64,000 bases of DNA from Corallococcus sp. NCRR (lineage in GTDB: Bacteria > Myxococcota > Myxococcia > Myxococcales > Myxococcaceae). Numbering within the stretch: the stretch's first letter is position 1; each line of letters begins with the position of its first letter. Shown piece by piece: positions 27,001 through 37,200 of this stretch. The notes below the pieces were generated by a model. It searched no databases, was not told the origin of the DNA, and was given only the letters and a program-made list of their open reading frames with translations. Location: NCBI RefSeq assembly GCF_026965535.1, contig NZ_CP114039.1, forward strand, positions 9,035,461-9,099,460, in the 5' to 3' direction. Both the position numbers and the translations under genes were made by a program.

Positions 27001-29530
27001 CGAGCACGGCGCCACGCCGAACATGGTGCTCCAGACGGCGTTCCAGGTGCTCCTGCACCGCTACACCGGCCAGCAGGACTTCACGCTGGGCGTGGTGAGC
27101 GCGGGCCGCGGACGCGCGGAGCTGGCGGGCATCACCGGCTACTTCGTCAACCCGCTGGTGGTGCGCACGCGGCCGTCCCCGTCGCTGTCCTTCACGGACT
27201 ACCTGGCCCAGACGCGCCAGACGATGCTGGGCGCGCTGGAGCACCAGGACTACCCGTTCAGCGCGCTGGTGGACCGGCTGCAGCCGGTGCGTGACCAGAG
27301 CCGCTCGCCGCTGTTCCAGGTGATGTTCGTCTACCAGCGCGCCTCCAAGCTGGACGAGCGCGGCCTCACGCCCTTCGCCCTGGACATCCCGGGCGCGAAG
27401 TCCACCGTGGCGGGCCTGCCCATCGAGTCGCTGGTGCTGTCGCACGGCGGCGCGCAGTTCGACCTCACGCTCACCATGGGCGAGGCGGACGGCGAGCTGG
27501 TGGCCTCCTTCGAGTACAACACCGACCTCTTCGAGGCCGGCACCATCGAGCGCATGGCCGGGCACCTGGCCACGCTCCTGTCCGGCATCGCCGCGCAGCC
27601 GGGACGCGCGCTCGCGGGGCTGCCGCTGCTCACGCAGGCCGAACAGCAGCAGCTCCTGGAGACCTGGAAGGGTCCGCGCGTGCCGCTCACGCAGGCGGAC
27701 ATGCTGCCCGCGCTCTTCGCGGCGCAGGTGGCGCGCACGCCGGACCACGTCGCGGTCCTCTTCAAGGACGCCCAGCTCACCTACCGTGAGCTGGATGCTC
27801 GCGCGGGTCAGTTGGCCGCGTGGCTGCGCGGCGCGGGCGTGAAGCCGGGCGACATCGTGGGCATCTGCCTGGAGCGCTCGGTGGAGACGCTGGTGTCCGT
27901 GCTGGCCGTGATGGCCGCGGGCGCGGCGTACGTGCCCATCGACCCGGCCTACCCCTCCGAGCGCGTGGCCTTCATCCTGGGCGACACGCAGGCGCCGGTC
28001 CTCATCACGCAGTCGTGGCTCCAGCGCACGCTGCCCTCCGGCACGTCCGCGCGCACGCTGTTCGTGGACCAGCCGCTGGACGGTGAGCTGTCCTCCGCGC
28101 CCGCCGCGACTGTGGCGGCTGGGGATCTGGCGTGCCTCGTCTACACCTCCGGCTCCACCGGCCAGCCCAAGGGCGTGATGCTGGAGCACGGCGGCCTCGC
28201 GAACCTCGTCCGCTCGTTCGTGGAGTCCTACGCGCCCACGGCGACGGACCGGATGCTGCCGCTCACGTCGGTGGCCTCCGCCAGCTTCGTGGGCGAGATC
28301 CTCCCGCTCCTGTGCACGGGCGGCGCGCTGGTGCTGCCCACCGAGGATGAGATCCTCGACCAGGAGAAGCTCTTCCAGCTCATCACCCGCCACACCGTCA
28401 CCATCGTGAGCACGGTGCCCGCGGTCATCGCCGGGCTCAACGCGCGCCTGGAGCAACTGCCGCCGCTCAAGCTGGTGCTCTCCGGCGGCGAGGCGCTGGT
28501 GGCCAGCGACGTGGAGAAGCTGCTCGCCACGGTGCCGGTGGTGAACGGCTACGGCCTCACGGAGACCACCGTGTGCTCCACCTACCACCGCATGGCGGTG
28601 GAGGACCTGCAGGGCCACGCGTGGGTTCCCATCGGCCGGCCCGTCATCAACACGGACGTATACGTGCTGGACGCGGAGAAGAACCTGCTGCCCGTGGGCG
28701 TCGCGGGTGAGCTGTACGTGGGCGGCCTGGGCGTGGCGCGCGGCTACTGGAAGCGGCCGGAGCTGACCTCCGAGCGCTTCATCGCCGACCCCTTCCATGC
28801 CGGCGAGCGCCTGTACCGCACGGGCGACCGCGCGCGCTGGCTGCCGGACGGCGTGCTCACGTTCCTGTCCCGCGCGGATGATCAGGTGAAGATCCGCGGC
28901 TTCCGCATCGAACTGGGAGAGGTGGAGGCCGCCGTGCGCCGCCACCCGGCCGTGAAGGACGCGTTCCTGATGGCGCGCGAGGACTCGCCCGGCGACAAGC
29001 GCCTGGTGGCCTACGTGGTGCTGGGCGAGCCCGCGCCCACGCACTCCGACCTGAACACCTTCCTCGCGGAAGGGCTGCCGCCGTACATGCTGCCGTCCGC
29101 GTACGTGCCGCTGTCCGCGCTGCCCCTGTCGCCCAACGGCAAGGTGGACGCGAAGGCGCTGCCCGCGCCGGAAGGGGCGCGCCTCGCCTCCGGCGTCGCC
29201 TACGCCCAGCCGCAGAGCGCGGTGGAGCGCAGCGTGGCGGCCATCTGGGCGTCGGTGCTCAAGGTGGAGCGCGTCGGCCTCAACGACAACTTCTTCGAGC
29301 TGGGCGGCAACTCGCTGCTCATCGCGCAGGCCCACCGGCGGCTGAAGGAGGAGCTGGGCGCGGACCTCGCGCTGGTGGACATGTTCAAGTTCACCACGGT
29401 GAGCGCGCTGGCCCAGCACCTCGCGAACAAGGGCGAGGACTCGGGCGCGGCCTCCCAGAAGATCAAGGACGAGGCGGAGCGCCGCCGGGCCGCCCAGGCG
29501 CGGCGTCAGCAGGCGCGCGGCCGCAAGTAA
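24092..29530 (+). CDS. NRPS loading protein: FAAL-ACP-C-A-PCP
   Basis: A 1812-residue starter synthetase; ATG follows AGGAG at a spacing of 8 nt. Residues 1-585 are a fatty acyl-AMP ligase (YTSGSTSSPKG, KTSSGKIQR) that would activate a free fatty acid. An ACP follows (Ser673 in GVDSLMAVD). The C domain (about 725-1160) carries HHIVTDFWS, intact HHxxxD. The A domain (about 1185-1690) has complete core motifs (YTSGSTGQPKG, NGYGLTETT, YRTGDRARW, NGKVDAKAL). However, its specificity residues, read by hand, give A-S-G-S-L-G-G-V-C-K, without the usual Asp for the alpha-amino group. The PCP has Ser1741 (FELGGNSL). The basic tail (about 25 residues) may be a docking helix. The protein makes an N-acyl starter on a carrier for the PKS in the next gene, 45 nt downstream. 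Confidence 0.92.
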   Translation: MSTGTTPGSSPVPDFAFSTLVELLRVRASTQGDRRGFTFLLDGETDEAHLTYAELDQKARAIAAALQARGAQGQRALLLYPPGLDYIAGFFGCLYAGVIAVPIYPPDPMRLARTLPRLLAISQDAQATIALTTDFIYGMGEMLFEQAPELRELHWIATDTLDAEVAEGWKDPGVATDTRVFLQYTSGSTSSPKGVVLTHGNLLHNSKLIHSCFGHSDKSQGVIWLPPYHDMGLIGGILQPLYGGFPVTLFSPVDFLKRPMRWLEAISRYKATTSGGPNFAFDLCVRKSTPEERAKLDLSHWDLAFNGAEPIMPDTLRRFAEAFGPRGFRSEAIYPCYGLAEGTLIASGGDKRELPVQRTVDGGALKDNRVVAKEAASPGAQTLVGSGRNLTDQRLVIAHPETGAPLPAGQVGEIRVAGPSIAQGYWGREEQTRTTFQQPLAGTGDPTPFLRTGDLGFLSDGELFVTGRLKDLIIIRGRNHYPQDIERTVESAHPAIRPGCTAAFSIEQDDEERLIVVTEVDRRAVERDGVDLDALAQGIRQAVAAGHDLQAQGVVLLGPGAIPKTSSGKIQRFATRAEYVADTLEALHKSVLAAAPAPAPEAVKTAAPEAAAAPAPVGPDTSMLQKMLAVVTDVTARRAMVAVFLQEQAAQVLRLPTAQVDAQKPLHAYGVDSLMAVDFKSAVDAGLGIDLPLSDVLQGVSLSKLAEVVVTLMSAPPSQQASNAVAASSATGDAPLSGGQQALWFMHQLAPESAAYHVPVAVRVRAGLDANALKGAFEALVARHPALRTTFVMAATGPVQRVHAELPLDFVVTDAKGWSDAQVAEHLSAEARRPFDLEKGPLLRVRLVSRSAEDHALLISMHHIVTDFWSLAVMAEELDALYPALKLGKRPTLAQPARTYADYARWQSEMLTGARGQALEKYWREQLSGAPPVLDLPTDHPRPPVQTFNGRVHTTRLNADVASAVKTLAREHGATPNMVLQTAFQVLLHRYTGQQDFTLGVVSAGRGRAELAGITGYFVNPLVVRTRPSPSLSFTDYLAQTRQTMLGALEHQDYPFSALVDRLQPVRDQSRSPLFQVMFVYQRASKLDERGLTPFALDIPGAKSTVAGLPIESLVLSHGGAQFDLTLTMGEADGELVASFEYNTDLFEAGTIERMAGHLATLLSGIAAQPGRALAGLPLLTQAEQQQLLETWKGPRVPLTQADMLPALFAAQVARTPDHVAVLFKDAQLTYRELDARAGQLAAWLRGAGVKPGDIVGICLERSVETLVSVLAVMAAGAAYVPIDPAYPSERVAFILGDTQAPVLITQSWLQRTLPSGTSARTLFVDQPLDGELSSAPAATVAAGDLACLVYTSGSTGQPKGVMLEHGGLANLVRSFVESYAPTATDRMLPLTSVASASFVGEILPLLCTGGALVLPTEDEILDQEKLFQLITRHTVTIVSTVPAVIAGLNARLEQLPPLKLVLSGGEALVASDVEKLLATVPVVNGYGLTETTVCSTYHRMAVEDLQGHAWVPIGRPVINTDVYVLDAEKNLLPVGVAGELYVGGLGVARGYWKRPELTSERFIADPFHAGERLYRTGDRARWLPDGVLTFLSRADDQVKIRGFRIELGEVEAAVRRHPAVKDAFLMAREDSPGDKRLVAYVVLGEPAPTHSDLNTFLAEGLPPYMLPSAYVPLSALPLSPNGKVDAKALPAPEGARLASGVAYAQPQSAVERSVAAIWASVLKVERVGLNDNFFELGGNSLLIAQAHRRLKEELGADLALVDMFKFTTVSALAQHLANKGEDSGAASQKIKDEAERRRAAQARRQQARGRK

Positions 29531-29575
29531 CGAACGACTTTCAGACACACCCCCCAGGTTTCGAAGGACGGCTCC

Positions 29576-32500
29576 ATGAGCACTGACACCCCCGAAGTGG
29601 ATGGCATCGCGGTCATCGGCCTGGGTGGCCGGCTTCCCGGCGCGAAGACCATCGCCGAGTTCTGGAAGAACCTCACCGGCGGCGTGGAGAGCATCACGTT
29701 CTTCACCGACGAGGAGCTCATCGCGGAGGGCGCGGACCCGGCCATGGTCCGCGCGCCCAACTACGTGAAGGCCCGCGGCACGCTGGGCGACACGGATCAG
29801 TTCGACGCGGCCTTCTTCGGGATGAACCCCCGCGAGGCCGCGCTGATGGACCCGCAGCACCGCGTCTTCCTGGAGTGCGCGTGGGAGGCCATGGAGAGCG
29901 CCGGCTACAGCCCGGAGCGCCAGCCCGGCCGCGTGGGCGTGTTCGGCGGCATGAGCATGAACACGTACCTGCTCTCCAACCTGTACTCGCACCTGGCGCA
30001 CGTCGCGTCGGTGGAGAGCCTCCAGGCGTCCATCGGCAACGACAAGGACAGCCTCACCACGGAAGTGGCGTACCGCATGGACCTGAAGGGGCCGGCCGTC
30101 ACGGTCCAGTCCTCGTCCTCCACGTCCCTCACGTGCATCCACTACGCCTGCCAGAGCCTGCTGTCGTTCGAGTGCGACATGGCGCTGGCCGGCGGCGTGT
30201 CCATCCACTTCCCGGAGAAGGCGGGCTACCTGTACCACGAGGGTGGCACCACGGCGCCGGACGGCCACTGCCACACCTTCGACGCGGAGGCCGCGGGCTT
30301 CGTCGCGGGCCACGGCGCGGCGGTGGTCGCGCTCAAGCGCCTGTCGGACGCGCTCAAGGACGGTGACACCGTCTACGCGGTGGTGCGCGGCTCGGCGGTG
30401 AACAACGACGGCTCGCAGAAGGTCAGCTACATGGCCCCGGCCGTCGCGGGCCAGGCGGAGGTCATCGCGCTGGCGCAGGCCGTCGCGGGCGTGGATCCGG
30501 ACTCCATCGGCTACGTGGAGGCGCACGGCACGGCGACCAAGGTCGGTGATCCGATTGAAGTCGCGGCGCTCACGCAGGCCTTCCGCCAGGGCACGGACAA
30601 GAAGAACTTCTGCGCGCTGGGTTCGGTGAAGAGCAACATCGGCCACCTGGACTCGGCGGCGGGCGCGGTGGGCTTCATCAAGGCGGCCCTCACGCTGCAC
30701 CACAAGGTGATTCCCCCCAGCCTCAACTTCAAGACGCCCAACCCGGCGTGCGACTTCCCCAACAGCCCGTTCTACGTGAACACGGAGCTGCGCGACTTCC
30801 CTCGCGGGGAGACGCCGCGCCGCGCGGGCGTCACGTCGCTGGGCATGGGCGGCACCAACGCGCACGCCATCCTGGAGGAGGCGCCGGAGCTGCCCGCCAC
30901 CGACAAGGCCCGCCTTCCCTCGCAGGTGGTGCTGCTGTCCGCGCGCACGGAAGCCTCGCTGGAGGTCGCCACCGACCGGCTGGCCGCGCACCTGCGTGAG
31001 AACCCCAACGTGGACCTGGCGGACGTGGCGTACACGCTCCAGGTGGGCCGCAAGCGCTTCGGCAAGCGCCGCGCGGTGGTGGCGCGCACCACGGCGGAGC
31101 TGGCCTCCGCGCTGGCGGAGCGCACCCCGGGCCGCGTGTTCAGCGGCAGCGCGGAGAACAGCGGCCGTCCGGTGATGTTCATGTTCTCCGGGCAGGGCTC
31201 GCAGTACGTGGACATGGGCCGCGAGCTGTACGAGACGGAAGTGCTCTTCCGCGCCCAGGTGGACACCTGCGCGGAGAAGCTCAAGCCGCACCTGGGCCTG
31301 GACCTGCGCACGGTGCTGTACCCGGCCGCGGAGTCTCGCGAGCTGGCGTCGGAGCGCCTCAAGCAGACGGGCCTCACCCAGCCCGCGCTGTTCGTCATCG
31401 AGTACGCGCTCGCGAAGCTCTGGGAGTCGTGGGGCGTGACGCCGCACGCGATGGTGGGCCACAGCATCGGTGAGTACGTGGCCGCGTGCCTCGCGGGCGT
31501 CTTCACCCTGGACGACGCGCTGGCGCTGGTGGCCGCGCGCGGCCGGCTGATGCAGTCGCTGCCCGCGGGCTCCATGCTCGCGGTGTCCCTGCCGGAAGAG
31601 CACGTGACGCCCATGCTGCCCGAGGGCCTGTCCGTGGCGGCGGTGAACAGCCCGGCCACGTGCGTGGTCGCGGGCCCCACGCCGCTCATCGACGCGTTCG
31701 TGGAGACGCTGAAGCTCCAGGGCCTGGCGTCCTCGCGGCTGCACACGTCGCACGCGTTCCACTCCGCGATGATGGACCCCATCCTGGACGCCTTCCGCGA
31801 GGCGGTGCGCAAGGTGGCCCGGAAGGCGCCGACGAAGCCGTACCTGTCCAACGTCACCGGCACCTGGGTGACGGCCGAGCAGGCCACGAGCCCCGACTAC
31901 TGGGCCAAGCACCTGCGCGGCGCGGTGCGCTTCGCGGACGGCGTGGGCGAGCTGCTCAAGGAGTCCGACGCCATCCTGCTGGAGGTCGGTCCGGGCAACA
32001 CGCTCGTGACGCTGGCGCGGCAGCACCCGGACAAGGGCGCGAAGCACGCGTTGATCAACTCGCTGCGCCACCCGAAGGAGCAGGTCGCGGACCTGGACCA
32101 CGTGCTGGCCACGCTGGGCCGGCTGTGGCTGGAGGGCGTGGAGGCGGACTGGGACGCGTTCCGTGGCGGTGAGAAGCGCCGGCGCATCGCGCTGCCCACG
32201 TCCCCCTTCGAGCGACAGAAGCACTGGGTGGACCCGCGCAAGGAGACCGCCGCCGACGGCGAGCGCGCCGAGTGGGCGTCCGCGGATCAGAAGCAGCCCG
32301 TGGCCCGCTGGTTCTACCTGCCGTCGTGGCAGCGTGCGCTGCCGTCGCCTCAGGGCACCTGGAGCGAGAAGAAGGCCACCTGGTGGCTGCTGCTCCCGGA
32401 CGACTCCAACGAAGGCCTGGGCGCGCGGCTAGCGCTCAAGCTGGGCGAGGCCGGCCAGGACGTGGTGCGCATCACCCCGGCCGCCGTCACCGCGAAGCAC

Positions 32501-34234
32501 GACGAGCACCACTGGTCGCTCGCGCTGGGCGGCGAGGCCACGGTGCTGGAGGCGCTCACCGCGCAGGGCCGCGCCCCGGACCACGTGCTGCACCTGGGCA
32601 CGCTGGGCCTGGGTGACGCGCACGGCGAGGCGGACTTCGAGTCCGCGCTGGGCAAGGGCTTCCTGGGCCTGTTGTCCCTGGCGCAGGCCCTGGGCCATCA
32701 GCCGGGCACGCGTCCCGTGTCGCTGGTCGCGGTGACGAACCGCATGCAGGCGCTCGGTGACGAGGCGCCCAACCCGGAGCTGGCCACGGTGCTGGGCCCG
32801 GTGCGCGTGATTCCCCAGGAGTACGGCCACCTGTCCGCGAAGGCCGTGGACGTGCGCCTGCCGAACTCCGGCAGCTGGCAGGAGACGGCGCTGGTGGAGG
32901 CCCTGCTGTCCGAGGCCGCCACGCCGTCCAAGCTGGAGACCGTCATCGCGTACCGGGGCGGGGCCCGCTGGGTGCAGCACTTCGAGCACGTGCCCGCGGA
33001 CGCGCCGCGGGCCGCGCAATTGCCGCTGCGCGATGGGGGCGTGTACCTGCTCATCGGCGGCTTCGGCACGCTGGGCTTCTCCCACGCGAAGTCGCTGGCG
33101 AAGCGCGCGAAGGCGAAGCTGGTGCTCGCGGGCCGCACGGCGCTGCCGGAGCGCTCGCAGTGGGACGCACACCTGTCCGCGCATGGCGAGGACGACGCCG
33201 TCTCCCGCCGCATCCGTCAGGTGCGCGAACTGGAGGCGCTGGGCGCTCAGGTGCACACCGTCTCCGTGGACGCGGGCAACAAGGTCCAGGTGAAGGAGAC
33301 CGTGGACGTGGCGCTGACGCACTTCGGCGCGCTGCACGGCGTGGTGTTCGCGGCGGGTGACGTGGGCCAGGCGCTCTTCCGCGCCATCCCGGACACCCGC
33401 CCCGAGGACGTACGCGACACCTTCCACGGCCGCGTGCGCGGGCTGTACGCGCTGGAGGAGGCGGTGCGCGGACGCGCGCTGGACTTCTGCGTGCTGTCGT
33501 CGTCGCTGGCGGCGGTGCTGGGCGGACTGGGCCTGGCGTCGTACTCGGCGGCCACGTCCTTCATGGACGCGTTCGCCACGAAGCAGGCGCAGACGTCGCC
33601 GGTGCCGTGGATGAGCGTGGGCTGGGACGCGTGGCAGTACGAGTCCCGCGCGGGCGGCGCGCAGAGCCCGTTCGGCGCGCTGGCCATCACGGCCGCCGAG
33701 GGCGAGGACGCCTTCGAGCAGCTCTTCCAGTTGGGCGCCGTCTCCCACGTGGCCGTGTCCACGAGCAACCTGCGCGCCCGCGCGCGCAAGTGGGCCCAGC
33801 CGGCCGCCTCGCAGGAGAAGGCGGAGGCGAAGCAGGACGTGGGTTCCTCCCTGGGCACCACGCCCCGGCCGGCGCTCCAGAACGCCTACGTGCCGCCTCG
33901 CGACGAGCTGGAGGAGAAGATCGCCCGCCTCTGGCAGACGACGCTGGGCATCGACCAGGTCGGCGTGCACGACAACTTCTTCGAGCTGGGTGGCAACTCG
34001 CTCGTCGGCGTGAAGCTGATTGCCCGCGTGCGCGAGCAGTTCGGCGTCGCGCTGCCGGCCGTCACCCTCTACGAAGGCCCCACCGTGGGGGCGCTGGCGA
34101 AGCTGCTCAAGGCCGCCAGCGGCAGCGAGGACACGGAAGCCGCGCCCGAGGAGACCGAGGCGCTCAGCCGCGGGGAGCGCCGCCGCGCGCGCCGCGCGAA
34201 CCGCCGGGGCGACAGCGCCTCCGACGAGGAGTAG
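29576..34234 (+). CDS. type I PKS module: KS(Ser)-AT-KR-ACP
   Basis: A 1552-residue single-module PKS. In the KS (1-425), the catalytic Cys position is Ser181 (VQSSSSTSL where VQTACSSSL is usual), while both catalytic His are kept (EAHGTAT, NIGHLDSAAG). A Cys occurs six residues on (Cys187). The AT (about 525-820) has GHSIGEY and HAFH, predicting malonyl-CoA. A long linker leads to the KR (about 1150-1390), with a fair NADPH loop (GGFGTLG) and Tyr1323, but Arg and Thr at the Lys and Asn positions. The ACP has Ser1475 (FELGGNSL). A basic tail may be a docking element. It lies downstream of the FAAL NRPS and 39 nt before the next PKS. What the Ser-type KS does is open: chain transfer may be lost, or it may act as a decarboxylase. 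Confidence 0.9.
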   Translation: MSTDTPEVDGIAVIGLGGRLPGAKTIAEFWKNLTGGVESITFFTDEELIAEGADPAMVRAPNYVKARGTLGDTDQFDAAFFGMNPREAALMDPQHRVFLECAWEAMESAGYSPERQPGRVGVFGGMSMNTYLLSNLYSHLAHVASVESLQASIGNDKDSLTTEVAYRMDLKGPAVTVQSSSSTSLTCIHYACQSLLSFECDMALAGGVSIHFPEKAGYLYHEGGTTAPDGHCHTFDAEAAGFVAGHGAAVVALKRLSDALKDGDTVYAVVRGSAVNNDGSQKVSYMAPAVAGQAEVIALAQAVAGVDPDSIGYVEAHGTATKVGDPIEVAALTQAFRQGTDKKNFCALGSVKSNIGHLDSAAGAVGFIKAALTLHHKVIPPSLNFKTPNPACDFPNSPFYVNTELRDFPRGETPRRAGVTSLGMGGTNAHAILEEAPELPATDKARLPSQVVLLSARTEASLEVATDRLAAHLRENPNVDLADVAYTLQVGRKRFGKRRAVVARTTAELASALAERTPGRVFSGSAENSGRPVMFMFSGQGSQYVDMGRELYETEVLFRAQVDTCAEKLKPHLGLDLRTVLYPAAESRELASERLKQTGLTQPALFVIEYALAKLWESWGVTPHAMVGHSIGEYVAACLAGVFTLDDALALVAARGRLMQSLPAGSMLAVSLPEEHVTPMLPEGLSVAAVNSPATCVVAGPTPLIDAFVETLKLQGLASSRLHTSHAFHSAMMDPILDAFREAVRKVARKAPTKPYLSNVTGTWVTAEQATSPDYWAKHLRGAVRFADGVGELLKESDAILLEVGPGNTLVTLARQHPDKGAKHALINSLRHPKEQVADLDHVLATLGRLWLEGVEADWDAFRGGEKRRRIALPTSPFERQKHWVDPRKETAADGERAEWASADQKQPVARWFYLPSWQRALPSPQGTWSEKKATWWLLLPDDSNEGLGARLALKLGEAGQDVVRITPAAVTAKHDEHHWSLALGGEATVLEALTAQGRAPDHVLHLGTLGLGDAHGEADFESALGKGFLGLLSLAQALGHQPGTRPVSLVAVTNRMQALGDEAPNPELATVLGPVRVIPQEYGHLSAKAVDVRLPNSGSWQETALVEALLSEAATPSKLETVIAYRGGARWVQHFEHVPADAPRAAQLPLRDGGVYLLIGGFGTLGFSHAKSLAKRAKAKLVLAGRTALPERSQWDAHLSAHGEDDAVSRRIRQVRELEALGAQVHTVSVDAGNKVQVKETVDVALTHFGALHGVVFAAGDVGQALFRAIPDTRPEDVRDTFHGRVRGLYALEEAVRGRALDFCVLSSSLAAVLGGLGLASYSAATSFMDAFATKQAQTSPVPWMSVGWDAWQYESRAGGAQSPFGALAITAAEGEDAFEQLFQLGAVSHVAVSTSNLRARARKWAQPAASQEKAEAKQDVGSSLGTTPRPALQNAYVPPRDELEEKIARLWQTTLGIDQVGVHDNFFELGGNSLVGVKLIARVREQFGVALPAVTLYEGPTVGALAKLLKAASGSEDTEAAPEETEALSRGERRRARRANRRGDSASDEE

Positions 34235-34273
34235 CCGTCCCCTCCCCCACCTTTCGCCGCCCGAGCACACCCC

Positions 34274-37200
34274 ATGTCCGCTGAATCGAACATCGACGCG
34301 CAGGCCATCGCCATCGTCGGCATGGCCGGACGTTTCCCCGGCGCCCCCGACCTGGACTCCTTCTGGAAGAACCTGCGCGACGGCGTGGAGTCCATCCAGC
34401 CCGTCCCCGACGCGGAGCTGGAGAAGCTGGGCGTGGACCCCGTCCTGCGCAAGGACCCGCGCCACGTGAAGGCCAGCGCCGCATTGGCCGGCATGGAGCT
34501 GTTCGACGCGGGCTTCTTCGGCTTCACGCCCCGCGAGGCGGAGCTGATGGACCCGCAGCACCGCGTCTTCCTGGAGTGCGCGTGGGAGGCGCTGGAGAAG
34601 GCGGGCCACACGCCGGAGGGCTTCGACGGCTCCGTCGGCGTGTTCGCGGGCGCGGCCACCAACACGTACCTGGTGTTCCACCTGGTCCCCAACTTCGACC
34701 AGTTGAGCGGCATGGACCAGGTGCAGGTGGACGTGAACAACGGCGGCGACTTCCTGGCCACCCGCGTCGCGTACAAGCTCAACCTGCGCGGCCCCAGCTA
34801 CTCCATCACCAGCGCGTGCTCCACGTCACTCGTGGCCACGCATGCGGCCTGCCAGAGCCTCTTGAATGAAGAGTGCGACCTGGCCCTGGCCGGCGGCGTG
34901 TCCGTGCACGTGAAGCACCCGGAGGGCTACCCCTTCGTGCCCGGCGGCATCGTGTCCCCGGACGGCCACTGCCGTGCGTTCGACGCGAAGGCGGAGGGCA
35001 CGGTGTTCGGCAGCGGCGTGGGCGTGGTGGTGCTCAAGCGGCTGGCGGACGCGATTGAAGATGGCGACCACATCCACGCCATCATCAAGGGCAGCGCCAT
35101 CAACAACGACGGCGCGCTGAAGGTGGGCTTCACCGCCCCCAGCGTGGAGGGCCAGGCCACCGTCATCACCGAGGCCCTGGGCGCGGCGGGCGTCGCGCCG
35201 GAGACCATCGGCTACCTGGAGGCGCACGGCACCGGCACGAAGATGGGTGACCCCATCGAGGTGCGCGCGCTCAACAAGGCGTTCAAGTTCCGCTCGGCGG
35301 CGGCGAAGGCGAACCCTCCGAAGATTCCGGTGGGCTCGCTCAAGAGCAACATCGGTCACCTGGCCAACGCGGCCGGCGTGTCCAGCCTCATCAAGGCGGT
35401 GATGACGCTGGAGAACCGGCAGATTCCGCCCAGCCTCCACGTGACGGAGGTGAACCCGGAGATCCCGTTCGCGGGCGGCCCGTTCTTCGTCAACTCGAAG
35501 CTCACGGACTGGCAGGCGAACCCCAAGCACCCGCGCCGCGCGGGCGTGAGCTCCTTTGGCGTGGGCGGCACCAACGCGCACGTCGTGCTGGAGGAGGCCC
35601 CGGCCCTTCCGCCGTCCGGCGCGTCCCGCCCGGCGCAGTTGGTGGTGCTGTCCGCGAAGAGCGACGCGGCGCTGGACGCGGCGACGAAGAACCTGGCCGC
35701 GCACCTGAAGGCGCACCCCGCGCAGGCGCTGGCGGACGTGGCCTTCACGCTCCAGACGGGCCGTCAGGCCATGGCGAAGCGGCGCGTGCTGGTGTGCCGC
35801 GACCGCGATGACGCATTGGCCGCGCTGGAGGTGGAGAACAGCCCCCGCCAGTGGACGCACGCGCCGGACGTGCACGAGCGGCCGGTGGCCTTCCTGTTCC
35901 CCGGCCAGGGCTCGCAGTACGTGGGCATGGCGCGCGACCTGTACGCGTCCGAGCCCACCTTCAAGCGGCACCTGGACGCGTGCGCGGACAAGCTGACGCC
36001 GCACCTGGGCCTGGACCTGCGCACGGTCCTCTTCCCGGAGGCCTCCAAGGCGGAAGCCGCGACGCAGGCGCTGACGCGCACGGAGCTGACGCAGCCCGCG
36101 CTCTTCGCCGTGGAGTACGCGCTGGCGAAGCTGTGGATGGCCTGGGGCGTGAAGCCCTCCGCGATGCTGGGGCACAGCATCGGTGAGTACGTGGCCGCGT
36201 GCCTCGCGGGCGTGTTCAGCCTGGATGACGCGCTGGCGCTGGTGGCCGCGCGCGGCAAGCTGATGCAGGGGCTGCCTTCCGGCGCCATGCTGTCCGCGAA
36301 GCTGGAGGAGTCCGCGCTCAAGCCGCTGCTGCCCGCGAACGTCAGCGTGGCGGCGGTGAACGCGCCGGGCTTCACCGTCGTGGCAGGCCCCACCGACGCG
36401 GTGGACGCGCTCCAGGCGAAGCTGGAGGCGCAGGGCGTGGAGGTGTCGCGGCTGCACACGTCGCACGCGTTCCACTCCGCGATGATGGACCCCATCCTCG
36501 CGACCTTCACCGCGCGCGTGCGTCAGGTGAAGCTCAACGCGCCTGGCCTTCCCTTCCTGTCCAACGTCACGGGCACCTGGATTGAAGCGGCGCAGGCGAC
36601 GGACCCGGGCTACTGGGCCACCCACCTGCGCCAGGGCGTGCGCTTCTCCGCGGGACTCCAGGAACTGTCCCGCAAGTGGCCGCAGGCGGCCCTGCTGGAG
36701 GTGGGCCCCGGCACGGTGCTCGCCACGCTGGCGAAGCAGCAGCCGGGCGCGGAAGCGCGCGTGATCATCTCCTCCACGCGCCACCCGCGTGAGCAGGCGC
36801 CGGACCTCCAGGTGCTCCTGGGCGCGCTGGGCCGGCTGTGGCTCAACGGCGTGACGGTGGACTGGAAGGGCTTCGCGGCCAACGAGCAGCGCCGCCGCGT
36901 CCCGCTGCCCACCTACCCCTTCCAGCGTGAGCGCTACTGGATCGACGCGAAGCCGCTGGGCGGTGGAGCCCGCGCGGACGCGCCCGCGTCGCTGACGAAG
37001 CGCCCGGACGTGGCGGACTGGTTCTACGCGCCGTCGTGGAAGCTGTCCCCGCTGCCCAAGGCGAAGGACGCGGCGGGCGCGGGCTGGCTGGTGCTCGCGG
37101 ACGACACCGGCGTGGCGGAGGCCCTGGCCCCGAAGCTGAATGGGGATGTCTTCCGCGTCGTCCCCGGCGCACGCTTCGAGCAGCGCCCGGACGGCACGTT

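Noticed and set aside
23876..32224. Very long minus-strand frame of about 2780 codons opposite the NRPS/PKS genes
   Set aside because: Shadow of a high-GC coding strand: His/Arg/Gln-rich translation, no domains, no RBS, opposite genes with full NRPS/PKS motifs. The same applies to the minus frames at 34826-40273 and 43510-49098.
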